This document shows positions 45,540 to 54,878 of a DNA stretch of 64,000 bases, one piece after another. The stretch comes from Gammaproteobacteria bacterium (GTDB lineage: Bacteria; Pseudomonadota; Gammaproteobacteria; Enterobacterales; Alteromonadaceae): assembly GCA_017302255.1 (NCBI GenBank), contig JAFLDV010000003.1, positions 62,001 to 126,000 of the forward strand. Direction: 5' to 3'. The position numbers and the translations under genes are program-made. Within the stretch, counting starts at the first letter, position 1. Every line of letters begins with the position of its first letter. Under the pieces are notes generated by a model that did not search any database, had not been told where the DNA came from, and worked only from the letters and a program-made list of their open reading frames with translations.

Positions 45540-47090
45540 TTGCAGCCCTATAAACTCGATTTAAGTAAATTATTTGACTTACAGGTTCTGGTCATTGAAT
45601 CAGACATCGAACTATTGCATCTAACCAAGCAATTGTTATTTAGCCTTGGCATTAAAAACCTCGACACGGTGCGTAGTATTGACGAGCTCTCGCAGCGCGA
45701 AGTCGCGACCAGTTATGACGTAATATTTCTCAACGACGAGACCAACGAACGGATTAACGGCGCTGAAATCGTCGAACATTTAATTGCGATGGGCATTTTG
45801 CCAAATCGCACCCGGCTGGTGCTACTTTCAGCCAACAACTCAAGCGCGCAATACGCAATTGAATATCCTTACCATCAATTTAGCTACGTAGAGCGGCCAT
45901 TTAATAAGAATCATCTGGACCATGAATTAAAACAACAAGTGATGTTCAGTCCGTTTATCCGGCCGATCTTGTCACTTGCCGGTTTATATCGTTACAACGA
46001 TGCATTGAAGCTGCTCTTACACACCCAACAGCAAGAACTTCCGCCAGGACTTGATGAAGTTTTATTACGGCTAAAAGTGCAATTGCTGCTGGAAATGCAC
46101 AAGTATGAAGCTGCAGTGCCACTGCTAAAACCTGCAGTGACTGAACAACAAGGCTGGGCGTTATGGGCGCTGTTTCGTATTCGTTATGAACGCGGGGATA
46201 TGCAATCCTGCGCAGCGTTTTTAGCCGAGCCTTCAGAAGAGCTTGCTCGTTATCCGGAGCGGCGTGAGCTTTGGCAGCTATATTTTGCGATAAAGGCCGC
46301 AGATTTCGCCAAAGCTGCGCGCATCGCCCATCAAATTCCTTATGTCACCATGTCGGCAAAAATGGTGCGTTTGGTGCATTTAGTCCTTGTTGAGGCTGGT
46401 GAAAATGACATCGGTATCGAATTTATTGAACGCAAACGGCGTTTGGCGGTAAGGGGTGATCTCTACGTACAACTGACATCTGCCCAAATTCGTACAATGC
46501 TACGAGAAATGCGGACATGTCAGGATCCTGAGCATAAAGCCAAGCTTGCTGAACAAATTCAACACCTCCTAGAGCTTGTGAAACAGGATAAAAAATCTGA
46601 AGACCATCAGCTAAGCATTGCACTCTTGCAAACCACCTTCATTTTATTAAAGGATAGTCGCAGTGCTGCCATGGCTTTTTGGAAACGCCACATGGCGCTT
46701 GCTGAAGAGGAGAAATCAATCCCTGTGCTCAGCCATGCAGCGATTTTAATGTCGATGCTTGGCGAAGACCAACAGGCGACTGATTTTTTGTTTAGAGCAA
46801 ACCGAGCCTTTTCACACCAATTAGATAATAGCCACCGAGTCTTTTGCAGTTGCATCCATCAATATGCGTTTCAACGGGTGGTGCCAGCAGAAAAACGCGC
46901 TGACACATATATCCGTTTTGCCGAGCAGCATTTAAGCTTTAACGAAAAGATGCTAGCTGCGAAGATGCTGTTGTCCGCATGGCAACTAAAACCGGGAGAT
47001 CATGAACTACAACAACGGCTTTACAGTTTACTCAGACAAATGGGGCTGCCACGTTTTCGAGGCATCATTGTGCCGCCTCAGCCGCAATAA
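45540..47090 (+). CDS. Response-regulator receiver protein with TPR-like C-terminal region
   Basis: A 516-residue protein. Residues about 10-125 form a receiver domain: acidic LVIESDIELL, phospho-Asp in DVIFLNDETNERINGAEIV (the glycine lies eight residues on, as usual), LVLLSANN with the Ser, but ERPF where a Lys-Pro is normal. The remaining 390 residues are helical with TPR-like repeats (YRYNDALKLLLHT, MHKYEAAVPLLKPAV, AAKMLLSAWQLKPGDHEL). There is no output enzyme, so it likely works by protein contact. The start is a TTG with GAGG five bases ahead. It is convergent with and overlaps the M24 gene by 26 bases. Confidence 0.8.
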   Translation: MQPYKLDLSKLFDLQVLVIESDIELLHLTKQLLFSLGIKNLDTVRSIDELSQREVATSYDVIFLNDETNERINGAEIVEHLIAMGILPNRTRLVLLSANNSSAQYAIEYPYHQFSYVERPFNKNHLDHELKQQVMFSPFIRPILSLAGLYRYNDALKLLLHTQQQELPPGLDEVLLRLKVQLLLEMHKYEAAVPLLKPAVTEQQGWALWALFRIRYERGDMQSCAAFLAEPSEELARYPERRELWQLYFAIKAADFAKAARIAHQIPYVTMSAKMVRLVHLVLVEAGENDIGIEFIERKRRLAVRGDLYVQLTSAQIRTMLREMRTCQDPEHKAKLAEQIQHLLELVKQDKKSEDHQLSIALLQTTFILLKDSRSAAMAFWKRHMALAEEEKSIPVLSHAAILMSMLGEDQQATDFLFRANRAFSHQLDNSHRVFCSCIHQYAFQRVVPAEKRADTYIRFAEQHLSFNEKMLAAKMLLSAWQLKPGDHELQQRLYSLLRQMGLPRFRGIIVPPQPQ

Positions 47091-47736
47091 ACAAAACTTG
47101 CTCCATAAACCCGCCTATTGGCAACTTCGGATGCCGTATTTGGATCTCCAACACCCAAATACCGTCACGCACAGGCCCAGTTAAATCGCCCAAGCGACCA
47201 TTGGCATACAGTCGATGCGGAAAATCACCTAAGCGATGGCCTTTGATCTCTTGGTTAAATTGATAACCCAAGGCTAAGGCTTGTTGCTCAGCAAAAGCGT
47301 AAAGCTCGTCGCCATGACAGCCAGTTTTTTGCCAATGCATTGCCACTTGTTGAAAAATTGTCGCGACAGCAGCAGCACAAGCTTGGTGCTCAGGCGCATC
47401 CCCGACCACAAAAGTGGCGCCGATATCAGCTTCATGACCTTCAAAGACCGGACCTAAATCGATGAAAAATATATCGCTTTTTTGCAGACGAACCGCAGGA
47501 TCCGAAGCCTCACTGTAAATTTTGCAAGAATTTGCACCAAATCGAATGATCGGTGGATGCCAATTAGTTTCCGCACCAAAATCAGAGAGCACCGCAAGCG
47601 CCAAAGCGTTTGCTTCAGCCTCGGACATGCCGACACGAATTTGCTTGGCGATGGCGGCTAAAGCAGATAGGCCTTGCTGCTGGGCTTTCTGCATTAATGC
47701 TAGGTTGAAATGCGGTCCGACTAATTGCTCACTCAT
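47065..47736 (-). CDS. M24 family metallopeptidase (Xaa-Pro aminopeptidase-like)
   Basis: A 223-residue pita-bread-fold peptidase or homologue. The M24 metal ligands can be followed: IFFIDLGPVFEGHEADIGATFVVG gives the two Asp ligands, KGHRLGDFPHRLY the His, and VLEIQIRHPKLPIGGFMEQVLFI the Glu ligands. It lacks the N-terminal domain of full-length Xaa-Pro peptidases. Substrate unknown. It is followed closely upstream by a small ORF on the same strand. Confidence 0.82.
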   Translation of the reverse strand: MSEQLVGPHFNLALMQKAQQQGLSALAAIAKQIRVGMSEAEANALALAVLSDFGAETNWHPPIIRFGANSCKIYSEASDPAVRLQKSDIFFIDLGPVFEGHEADIGATFVVGDAPEHQACAAAVATIFQQVAMHWQKTGCHGDELYAFAEQQALALGYQFNQEIKGHRLGDFPHRLYANGRLGDLTGPVRDGIWVLEIQIRHPKLPIGGFMEQVLFIAAEAAQ

Positions 47737-47765
47737 TAAAAATTCCTAAAAGATGCAAAGTTTTA

Positions 47766-47981
47766 TCATATCAAGCGCAAAGCAGTTTGGTCGAGGCGAG
47801 ATAGCGTCGGCCAATTTTGTACCTGCGCACCCTTTATCCAACTGCGGTGACCAAGTTCTCCTAACGAGAGCCATGCCTTTAGCAAGTTATTAAATTGTGG
47901 CGAGTCTGTAATATTCAGCGCAAAATTGCCGCAACTTAACGCTTGTATCGCGTCCGTGCATTTCCTATACTCGGAGCTCAT
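47766..47981 (-). CDS. Small hypothetical protein
   Basis: A 71-residue frame (MSSEYRKCTDAIQALSCGN at the start, ending SRLDQTALRLI) lies 29 bases before the M24 gene on the same strand. It has two cysteines and looks like a soluble helical protein. Its ribosome binding site is weak, and I recognise no family, so it may not be expressed. Confidence 0.4.
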   Translation of the reverse strand: MSSEYRKCTDAIQALSCGNFALNITDSPQFNNLLKAWLSLGELGHRSWIKGAQVQNWPTLSRLDQTALRLI

Positions 47982-48087
47982 TTTCTAACGCAGAGTGCAG
48001 TATGCGCGAAAAAATCCAGCTAAGTCGGCAACTTGATAGTTGTCTTAATTTGCCAATGCCAAGTGCTACACACATTGGTTTTTTGGC

Positions 48088-48777
48088 ATGAGCAAAGGTT
48101 TAACTCGGATTTCTCGGCGTTCCCTTCGTAGTGCATTCGTTGCGTCGTTGCTTGCTACCTCTAGTTTGCTATCAACCGTTTATGCCAACGGTAATGTCAA
48201 AGTTTTTCAATATACTGATAAAAAAGGCAATGTGTCCTTTTCTGACCGCCAGCCACTAGATGTGCCATTCACTTTAGTTAAATTCGATTGTTTTGCCTGT
48301 AATGTGCATTCGACGACAGACTGGGATCGCATCCCGTTATTTCCTAAACATTATTTGCGTGAAATTGAATTAGCAGCCAGACAACACCAAGTTGATCCAG
48401 CCTTGATCCAAGCGGTGATCCATGCAGAATCAGGCTTTAGACCGAAAGTGGTTTCGAAAAGTGGCGCCCAAGGTTTAATGCAATTGATGCCAGGCACAGC
48501 TAAAGATATGGCAGTGACAGACGTGTTCCAGCCTAGCCAGAACATCATGGGCGGCAGTGCTTATTTGGCTTGGCTACTGAAAAAATATAACGGTGATTTA
48601 CGCTTAGCTACCGCAGCTTATAACGCTGGGCCTGGTACCGTCAGTAAATATGGCGGTGTGCCCCCCTACCCTGAAACCAAGGCTTACGTGGCTCGGGTAA
48701 ATTCATTATTTAAGCGCTACCAAGCACAGCGTCGCCGCATGCAAAATACCGAAATCTTAAGTGCAGCAAGTAGTTAG
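48088..48777 (+). CDS. Lytic transglycosylase, SLT family with DUF4124-like N-terminus
   Basis: A 229-residue exported protein. The signal peptide (about 1-34) is followed by a DUF4124-like piece (KVFQYTDKKGNVSFSDRQP) and the Slt-type catalytic domain: VDPALIQAVIHAESGFRPKVVSKSGAQGLMQLMPGTAKDM, with the catalytic Glu in HAESGF, and later LRLATAAYNAGPGTVSKYGGVPPYPETKAYV. It cleaves peptidoglycan glycan chains. It resembles the small soluble or membrane-tethered Slt-like enzymes often found in Alteromonadales. Confidence 0.9.
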   Translation: MSKGLTRISRRSLRSAFVASLLATSSLLSTVYANGNVKVFQYTDKKGNVSFSDRQPLDVPFTLVKFDCFACNVHSTTDWDRIPLFPKHYLREIELAARQHQVDPALIQAVIHAESGFRPKVVSKSGAQGLMQLMPGTAKDMAVTDVFQPSQNIMGGSAYLAWLLKKYNGDLRLATAAYNAGPGTVSKYGGVPPYPETKAYVARVNSLFKRYQAQRRRMQNTEILSAASS

Positions 48778-48990
48778 TTTGGTTATGCACCGACAGAACC
48801 TTTAGATTTTCGTACTTCCCCCCAAAAAACACAGCACTTCGCGCCTTCGATGGATTGCGGTGAATTCTCCAAGTCCAAATTACCCAAGCAATTAACCGTT
48901 TATCCCGAGCAATAACCGAAATTCACTTTTTTCACCGCAATCCAAGCTATTTTTTTTAAGGTGAGCTCATCAACAACAAGGAGCTCGACC

Positions 48991-49701
48991 ATGTCTCAAG
49001 TAATTGGCAACACATCAATAAGCAAAACCCTCATCGAAATTTTTGTAAATCCAAAACAAGCCGTTGAAGCGATAAAACTTAACTTCAGCTGGAGTTGGCT
49101 GGCGCTAGCACTGCAACTGATCACCTTCGCCGGTATTTTATTTTGGTTTTATCAAGGATTAACTCCGCAGTGGATCGTAGAACAGCAGCTGCTGCACTCG
49201 CCTGAACTCACCCCTGCTGAAATAGAACAAAGCAAAGCAGTGTTAGGTCAGATGGCGAGCGCCATGCCGATGGTTGCCCCATTGTTAGGCGCAATCACTT
49301 TAGTCATCGTTATGGCATTAAATGCTTTTTACCTGCACATTTACGGCAAGATGGCCGGCCACAACCAAGGTTATGGTCGTTGGTTTAGCTTAACCGTGTG
49401 GAGCCAAATGCCACTGCTGCCAAATATGCTAGGGTTTGCCTTGCTGATCCTTGCCAGCAACACCGCTGATATGCCGCTAAGCACAATTAATTATGCCTCA
49501 TTAAACCAGCTGATCTTTGGTCAAGTGATTGGCGATCAGTATTACACCCTACTTGAAAGCATCTCATTGTTTACCTTCTGGCAAATCGGCTTAATGGCTG
49601 TGGGTCTTCAACAATGGACTGCGCAAAGCTTCGGCAAGTCCTTGGCAATTGCCGCTGCACCTTTTGCGCTGGTTTATGGTATTTGGGCGCTAGTTGCGTA
49701 A
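48991..49701 (+). CDS. YIP1 family membrane protein
   Basis: A 236-residue inner-membrane protein of the Yip1 type with about five membrane segments. A soluble N-terminal helix (KTLIEIFVNPKQAVEAIK) precedes WSWLALALQLITFAGILFWFY, then VAPLLGAITLVIVMALNAFYLH, and later WSQMPLLPNMLGFALLIL and AIAAAPFALVYGIWALV. I place the start at the ATG at 48991 with CAAGGAGCTCGACC ahead. It starts the exporter cluster that follows (9 bases before the adaptor) and could be a chaperone or regulator of it; the family has no settled bacterial function. Confidence 0.82.
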   Translation: MSQVIGNTSISKTLIEIFVNPKQAVEAIKLNFSWSWLALALQLITFAGILFWFYQGLTPQWIVEQQLLHSPELTPAEIEQSKAVLGQMASAMPMVAPLLGAITLVIVMALNAFYLHIYGKMAGHNQGYGRWFSLTVWSQMPLLPNMLGFALLILASNTADMPLSTINYASLNQLIFGQVIGDQYYTLLESISLFTFWQIGLMAVGLQQWTAQSFGKSLAIAAAPFALVYGIWALVA

Positions 49702-49710
49702 GGACGCCAG

Positions 49711-50862
49711 ATGAATAACCTGACAAAATCAATATTGTTAATTGCTGCACTAGGCGGCTTAGTAGGGTTAAAAGTCTTTAAAGACCAACGCCAACAAACG
49801 CCAGTGCAACTGAGCTCAGTCCAACAAGGCGCGTTAACCGATAGCATTTTGGCATCAGGCAATTTGGTCTATAACACCCAGATCCAATTTCGCTCAGAAC
49901 TAATGGGCCGGGTGCAACAAGTATTAGTGACCGAAGGCCAGCAAGTTAAACAGGGACAGCTGCTGATGCAGCTTGACCCCGCCAGCTATCAAGCGGAACT
50001 GACCCAAATTGAGGCTGTGGTCGCTAAAGCCACAGTGGCGATTTTAAGCGCCGAAGCTGAGCTGGCCAATTTAGAGCGTCAACTTAACCGTCAGCAACGT
50101 TTGCTTTCACAAAAACTGGTGCAACAAGAAACTGTGGATCTGTTAGCGAGCCAGGTTGCAGTGGCGAAAATCAATGTGCGAGCAGCCAATTTGCAGTTGC
50201 AGCAAAGCCAAGCGCAGCAGCAACAAGTTACTGAAACTTTGGCCAAAACAGAATTCCGCGCGCCGATAGATGGCGTGATGGTATCGGTCGATGTCAAAGC
50301 GGGCGAAACTGTGATCCCCGGCACCATCAATATAATTGGTTCCGATCTGATGACCCTCGCCGACACCAGTGCAATTTTGGCGGAGCTGCGGGTCGATGAA
50401 GCCGACATTCACGCCATCAAACTTGGCCAAGCAGCAACGGTGTTTGCAGCTGCCGCGCCAGAAACAGCATTGACTGGCAAAGTGCTGAGTATCGGCAGTT
50501 CAGCGCGCTTATTAGGCAGCTCGCAAGCCCTGTCATTTCGGGTGAAAGTATTGCTCGACAGCGCAGCTATCGCTTTATATCCAGGCATGAGCTGCCGCGC
50601 TGAGCTCATTACCCAAACCCTTGAAAACAAAATGAATGTGCCGGTTGCTGCGGTGCAAAAAGATGCGCAAGGCCACTTTATCTGGGTGGCAAAGGCCGGC
50701 GTTGCCGAGCAAATGCGCGTCAAAGTCGGACTTGCCAACGATACTTCACAAGTCATCAGCGAAGGTCTGCAAGGTGATGAGCAAGTGATTGTCGGTCCAG
50801 CTCGAACTATGTTGAGCCTAAAAGTCGGGCAAAAAGTGCAAGCCGAGGAAGTGAAACCATGA
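49711..50862 (+). CDS. Periplasmic adaptor subunit of MacA/HlyD type
   Basis: A 383-residue membrane-fusion protein. The N-terminal membrane anchor (about 5-24) leads to a barrel-sandwich domain (RVQQVLVTEGQQVKQGQLLMQLDPASY), an alpha-hairpin coiled coil rich in Gln and Ala (about 90-175), the second half of the lipoyl-like domain (AKTEFRAPIDGVMVSVDVKAGETVIPG), a beta barrel, and a membrane-proximal domain. It would link the MacB-like permease pair that follows to an outer-membrane channel such as TolC. It overlaps the ATPase gene by 4 bases. Confidence 0.9.
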   Translation: MNNLTKSILLIAALGGLVGLKVFKDQRQQTPVQLSSVQQGALTDSILASGNLVYNTQIQFRSELMGRVQQVLVTEGQQVKQGQLLMQLDPASYQAELTQIEAVVAKATVAILSAEAELANLERQLNRQQRLLSQKLVQQETVDLLASQVAVAKINVRAANLQLQQSQAQQQQVTETLAKTEFRAPIDGVMVSVDVKAGETVIPGTINIIGSDLMTLADTSAILAELRVDEADIHAIKLGQAATVFAAAAPETALTGKVLSIGSSARLLGSSQALSFRVKVLLDSAAIALYPGMSCRAELITQTLENKMNVPVAAVQKDAQGHFIWVAKAGVAEQMRVKVGLANDTSQVISEGLQGDEQVIVGPARTMLSLKVGQKVQAEEVKP

Positions 50863-51632
50863 CAGTTCCAGTGATACAACTGCAGCAAGTTGGCAAACAA
50901 TATGAAATGGCTGGGGAAACTTTCCATGCCTTATCCGATGTTTCGCTTGATATCCATGCCAATGAATATGTTGCGATTATTGGGCCTAGTGGTTCCGGCA
51001 AGTCAACTTTACTGAATATTTTGGGCTGTTTGGATACCGCCGATAGTGGCAGTTATTTATTGAGCGGCAACGCCGTCGCCAGTATGGCGGAAAACCAATT
51101 AGCGACACTGAGAAATCAGCAGGTTGGCTTTATTTTTCAGAGCTTTAATTTATTGCCACGCCATAGTGTTCTGCAAAATGTTATGCAGCCCTTGGTATAC
51201 CGTTTGATGAGTGCGGCTGAACGGGAACGTCGAGCGCTTGCAGCACTGCAACGCGTCGGGTTATTCGAGAAAAAACACCATTTGCCGAATCAATTATCTG
51301 GTGGACAGCGGCAGCGCGTCGCCATAGCCCGAGCACTAGTCACAGAGCCAGCGATTTTGCTCGGCGACGAACCGACCGGTAACTTGGATAGCAAAACCAC
51401 TGCCGACATCATGCAGTTATTTGATGAACTGCATCGTCAAGGCCACACCATCATTTTGGTGACCCACGAGCAAGAGATTGCCGACCACTGCCAACGAGTG
51501 CTGCGCATGGTTGATGGTCGTTTGGTTGCCGATCAGCGCAAGCAATCCCATGCTGGCGTTCTTGAGTCTGCAGAACAATCGATGCTGCAGCACACAAACA
51601 ATCTCGCCTCAGCAACACGGCTTTTGGTATAA
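50859..51632 (+). CDS. MacB-type ABC transporter ATP-binding protein
   Basis: A 257-residue ABC ATPase of the LolD/MacB group. Walker A is IIGPSGSGKSTLLNILG, the Q-loop FIFQSFNLLPRHSVLQNV, signature LSGGQRQRVAIARAL, Walker B LLGDEPTGNLD and the switch His in ILVTHEQEI. About 30 extra residues at the C-terminus (VLESAEQSMLQHTNN) follow the core. Here the ATPase and permease are separate genes; E. coli MacB fuses them. Confidence 0.94.
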   Translation: MTVPVIQLQQVGKQYEMAGETFHALSDVSLDIHANEYVAIIGPSGSGKSTLLNILGCLDTADSGSYLLSGNAVASMAENQLATLRNQQVGFIFQSFNLLPRHSVLQNVMQPLVYRLMSAAERERRALAALQRVGLFEKKHHLPNQLSGGQRQRVAIARALVTEPAILLGDEPTGNLDSKTTADIMQLFDELHRQGHTIILVTHEQEIADHCQRVLRMVDGRLVADQRKQSHAGVLESAEQSMLQHTNNLASATRLLV

Positions 51633-51641
51633 GGAGTCACC

Positions 51642-52874
51642 ATGCATTTTCTACATGCGCTTATTGAAGGTAGTCGCGCGGCGTTTTTATCCATTCGCGC
51701 GCATGGTCTTCGCAGTTTTTTAACCACGCTCGGTATCATCATCGGCGTCGCCTCGGTTATCACTGTGGTGGCGATAATGAATGGGTTAAGTAGCAATATT
51801 CGTGGTCAGCTCGATGATTTAGGCTCGGATATGGTGACTATTCGCGCTTATACCACGCCAGATCAAGAGCTATTAGGCTTTCGTAATAAACTGAGCGACA
51901 GTGATTTTCGTTTATTACAGTCCAAACTTGGCCAAGTTGAACAAATCAGCCGGATGATGCCTGCGTTTAGTTTGGGCTTATCGGTCAGTTATGGCCGAAG
52001 CAGCACACAAACCCAGTTGCTAGGCGCCGATAGCGCTTATCAAAACGTCGTTCGCATTTATCCGCAACAGGGCCGTTTTCTCACCGCCCAAGATGATTTA
52101 AAACGCCGCCGGGTTGCCTTCATTGGCCATTCTTTAATTCAGAAATTACAACTGCCAGCAAACCCTGTAGGCCATTACATCAGTCTTTCCGGGGATTGGT
52201 TTCGCATTATTGGTGTCGCCGAAAAACGCGGTAGTTTATTTGGTTTTGACCAAGACAATTACATCATTACCCCATTTAGCACAGCTACCGCCATAAACGG
52301 CCCAGATAATCTGCAGGTTGAAATTAGCTACCGGCCAAAACCAGGTGCTGACGCGGCACAAATCGAACGACAAGTGCGCAGTTTATTGCGCGCCAAAGCC
52401 GGACTTAGCGCCAGTGAGCCCGATCATTTTGAATTAGTCAGCTCGGAAAAAACCAAAGCGCAATTTGATAAAGTATTAGATTCAGTCACTTGGGTTGCGG
52501 CCGGTGTTGTAGGCATCAGCTTGTTAGTTGGCGGCATCGGTGTAATGAATATTATGTTGGTCTCGGTCACAGAACGCACCAAAGAGATTGGCATCGTCAA
52601 AGCGCTTGGCGCAACGCCACAATTTATTCTGTTGCAATTTTTAGTGGAAGCTATTGTATTATCACTGTTTGGTGGTTTGATCGGTCTGATTTTGGGTTAC
52701 GGTTTTGCTGCATTAATGAGTTTGCTGATGCCTGGCATGCCGGATGCTTTAGTACCGCTTTGGGCTGTGGTGTTAGCCATCGGTTTTACCAGTGTCATAG
52801 GTATAGTGTTCGGCTTAGCACCTGCGATCAAAGCCTCAAGATTAAACCCAATTGATGCGCTGCGATTTGAATAA
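51642..52874 (+). CDS. MacB-type ABC transporter permease (FtsX family)
   Basis: A 410-residue permease. The N-terminal membrane helix (SFLTTLGIIIGVASVITVVAIMNGL) precedes a periplasmic MacB_PCD domain (about residues 45-270), followed by three helices starting at VTWVAAGVVGISLLVGGIGVMNIMLVSVTERTKEIGIVKALG. That last run is the FtsX family hallmark. With the adaptor and ATPase it forms a mechanotransmission-type exporter, likely for peptides, lipids or toxins. Confidence 0.93.
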   Translation: MHFLHALIEGSRAAFLSIRAHGLRSFLTTLGIIIGVASVITVVAIMNGLSSNIRGQLDDLGSDMVTIRAYTTPDQELLGFRNKLSDSDFRLLQSKLGQVEQISRMMPAFSLGLSVSYGRSSTQTQLLGADSAYQNVVRIYPQQGRFLTAQDDLKRRRVAFIGHSLIQKLQLPANPVGHYISLSGDWFRIIGVAEKRGSLFGFDQDNYIITPFSTATAINGPDNLQVEISYRPKPGADAAQIERQVRSLLRAKAGLSASEPDHFELVSSEKTKAQFDKVLDSVTWVAAGVVGISLLVGGIGVMNIMLVSVTERTKEIGIVKALGATPQFILLQFLVEAIVLSLFGGLIGLILGYGFAALMSLLMPGMPDALVPLWAVVLAIGFTSVIGIVFGLAPAIKASRLNPIDALRFE

Positions 52875-52931
52875 TTGACCTTAAATAATCGGCTTTGACA
52901 AAAAAATATATGCGGACCTTAGGAGCTTAAC

Positions 52932-54071
52932 GTGAATAAAATTTGGCAACAGTTACAGCCATATTGGGCGATCAGCTTCCAATGCAGTCGCAGCTACAAA
53001 ATCGTCTATAGCATCATGTTTGTGCTGTTTTTTTTAAGTTATGTGCTGATTACCGTCACCATGTTTAAATCAACAGATCCGATGCATATCTTCAAAATAG
53101 TTCTGCGCAGTTTAGCCGATTCGGTGTTGTTTTTTGGCTCTAGCCACTTTTTTGTCCGGCCCTATTTAAAGCTCAACTTACTCAAGCATAACCAATTTGG
53201 TTGGCCAGTCATTAAGTTTATGTTCGCCAGTTTTCTGCTGAGTTTAGTGGTCGTCTCGATATCACTGCAATGGGCTAAATTCGATGCGTTGGGTAAGTTA
53301 GATTTCAATGAAATTAAGGTGGAAAGCCCCAAACACGAAGGCGGTAATCTCACCGTCAGCATGAGTCGGCCGATGATGGTATTGGTAGCAGGCATCAATC
53401 AAAGCATTATGTATTGGATTTTCGCGCTAAGTTATTGCTTTTGGCAGACGCTCGTTAGCAAGCGCCAAGTACAAAAGCAAATGCATGAAGCACAGTTGCA
53501 ACAGCTGACTAATCAGCTAAACCCGCACTTTTTGTTTAATGCACTCAACAGCATACGTGCACTCATTTATGAAGACAAAGACAAAGCAGCCCATGCGGTG
53601 ACACAACTTTCTGAGCTATTTCGGATCCACCTGCAAGCGCATTTAAAACCCAGCTCAAGCTTGGCGGACGAATGGCTGATTGCCAAACACTACTTGGATA
53701 TTGAACAGATCCGTTTGGAACAGCGGCTAACCATCGATTTGCAGTTTGACGACAGCTTATGGCAACAGCAACTACCAACGCTAAGCTTGTTGATGCTGGT
53801 AGAAAACGCCATTAAACACGGCATTAGCCCTAACCCACAGGGTGGTACTTTACAAATTATAAGTTGCCGACCACGGCAAGGCCGCTGGCAGTTGCAAGTC
53901 AACAACAGTGTGGGTAGCTCGCAAGCCATCCACTCCACCAAAACCGGCTTAGCTAATTTGCGCCAACGCTTGGCGCTCAGTTCCCCTAACCACGAATTAA
54001 CCTGGCGTAAAACTGACGAACGCTTTGAATTATGCATGGAGCTCGATGATGATCAAAACCCTACTCGTTGA
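52932..54071 (+). CDS. Sensor histidine kinase, LytS/YehU (His_kinase) family
   Basis: A 379-residue membrane kinase. Four hydrophobic segments occupy roughly residues 25-160 and are followed by a His_kinase domain with the phospho-His in LTNQLNPHFLFNALNSIRALI (about 198) and an ATPase part with LSLLMLVENAIKHGISPNPQGG and TGLANLRQRLAL. It lacks an obvious large periplasmic sensor. It overlaps the LytTR regulator gene by 26 bases, and lies just downstream of the MacAB-like exporter, which it and its regulator probably control. Confidence 0.9.
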   Translation: MNKIWQQLQPYWAISFQCSRSYKIVYSIMFVLFFLSYVLITVTMFKSTDPMHIFKIVLRSLADSVLFFGSSHFFVRPYLKLNLLKHNQFGWPVIKFMFASFLLSLVVVSISLQWAKFDALGKLDFNEIKVESPKHEGGNLTVSMSRPMMVLVAGINQSIMYWIFALSYCFWQTLVSKRQVQKQMHEAQLQQLTNQLNPHFLFNALNSIRALIYEDKDKAAHAVTQLSELFRIHLQAHLKPSSSLADEWLIAKHYLDIEQIRLEQRLTIDLQFDDSLWQQQLPTLSLLMLVENAIKHGISPNPQGGTLQIISCRPRQGRWQLQVNNSVGSSQAIHSTKTGLANLRQRLALSSPNHELTWRKTDERFELCMELDDDQNPTR

Positions 54072-54765
54072 TGATGAACGCTTAGCCCGCGCCGAACTAA
54101 GTCGGCTGCTACAAGCCCATCCACAAATAGACATCGTCGGCCAAGCCGCTAACGCCGACGAAGCTTTGGCCCTGTTGAGTCAGCTTGATGTTGACTTAGT
54201 TTTTTTGGATATCCAAATGCCTGGTCTGAGCGGTTTGGAACTCGCTGCGCAATTAGATGCCGATCTGCAGTTTATTTTCTGTACCGCCTTTGATAGTTAT
54301 GCCTTGGATGCATTTGGCTTAAATGCGCTCGACTACTTACTTAAACCTATTAATCCTGAGCGGCTAGCTAAGGCCCTCGCCCGCTTTCAAACCAAACAAA
54401 ATGATGAACCACAGCGCAACTATCTTCCTGAAAACCATGGCTTATTATTGAAATTTGCCGAGAGTAGTCGCATCGTGCGTTTAAGTGATATCACCCGCTT
54501 TGAAAGCATCGGCAATCACAGCGCTGTCTACACCAGCTTTGGTAAGAGCTTTTTACATAGTTCGTTATCTAAAATCGAACAACGACTTGACCCACAACAG
54601 TTTTTCAAAGCAAGCCGCGCTGACATTATTCGCGTTAGTGCCATCGAACAACTGGAAAATGGCGTCGCAGTAGGCAGCATGCTGGCAATCATGCAAGACG
54701 GCCAACAAGTTGAAGTCAGCCGCCGCCAAGTACAGGTGCTTAAACAACTTTTTAGTGCGCTTTGA
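54046..54765 (+). CDS. LytTR family response regulator
   Basis: A 239-residue regulator. The receiver domain has LLVDDERLARAELSRLL, the phospho-Asp in DLVFLDIQMPGLSGLELA, and LKPINPERLAKAL. The DNA-binding LytTR domain (about 135-239) has IVRLSDITRFESIGNHSAVYT, a TSFGKSFLHSSLSKIEQRL strand and SRRQVQVLKQLF. I start at the first of two adjacent ATG codons (54046), five bases after GGAG inside the kinase end. Its target promoter is probably that of the exporter cluster at 48.9 kb. Confidence 0.9.
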   Translation: MMIKTLLVDDERLARAELSRLLQAHPQIDIVGQAANADEALALLSQLDVDLVFLDIQMPGLSGLELAAQLDADLQFIFCTAFDSYALDAFGLNALDYLLKPINPERLAKALARFQTKQNDEPQRNYLPENHGLLLKFAESSRIVRLSDITRFESIGNHSAVYTSFGKSFLHSSLSKIEQRLDPQQFFKASRADIIRVSAIEQLENGVAVGSMLAIMQDGQQVEVSRRQVQVLKQLFSAL

Positions 54766-54878
54766 GTAGGATGATTTGAGTTAAATTTTACGAAAGGAAG
54801 CATTCTTAATACGCCCTTCGCGCGTCACCGCGATGGCTCAAAAATAAAAATCTTAGCTTTTACCTTGGCAATTCAGCC

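Noticed and set aside
50409-50927. 172-residue minus-strand frame opposite the MacA-like adaptor
   Set aside because: Shadow of the adaptor and ATPase genes, whose frames show clear domain motifs.
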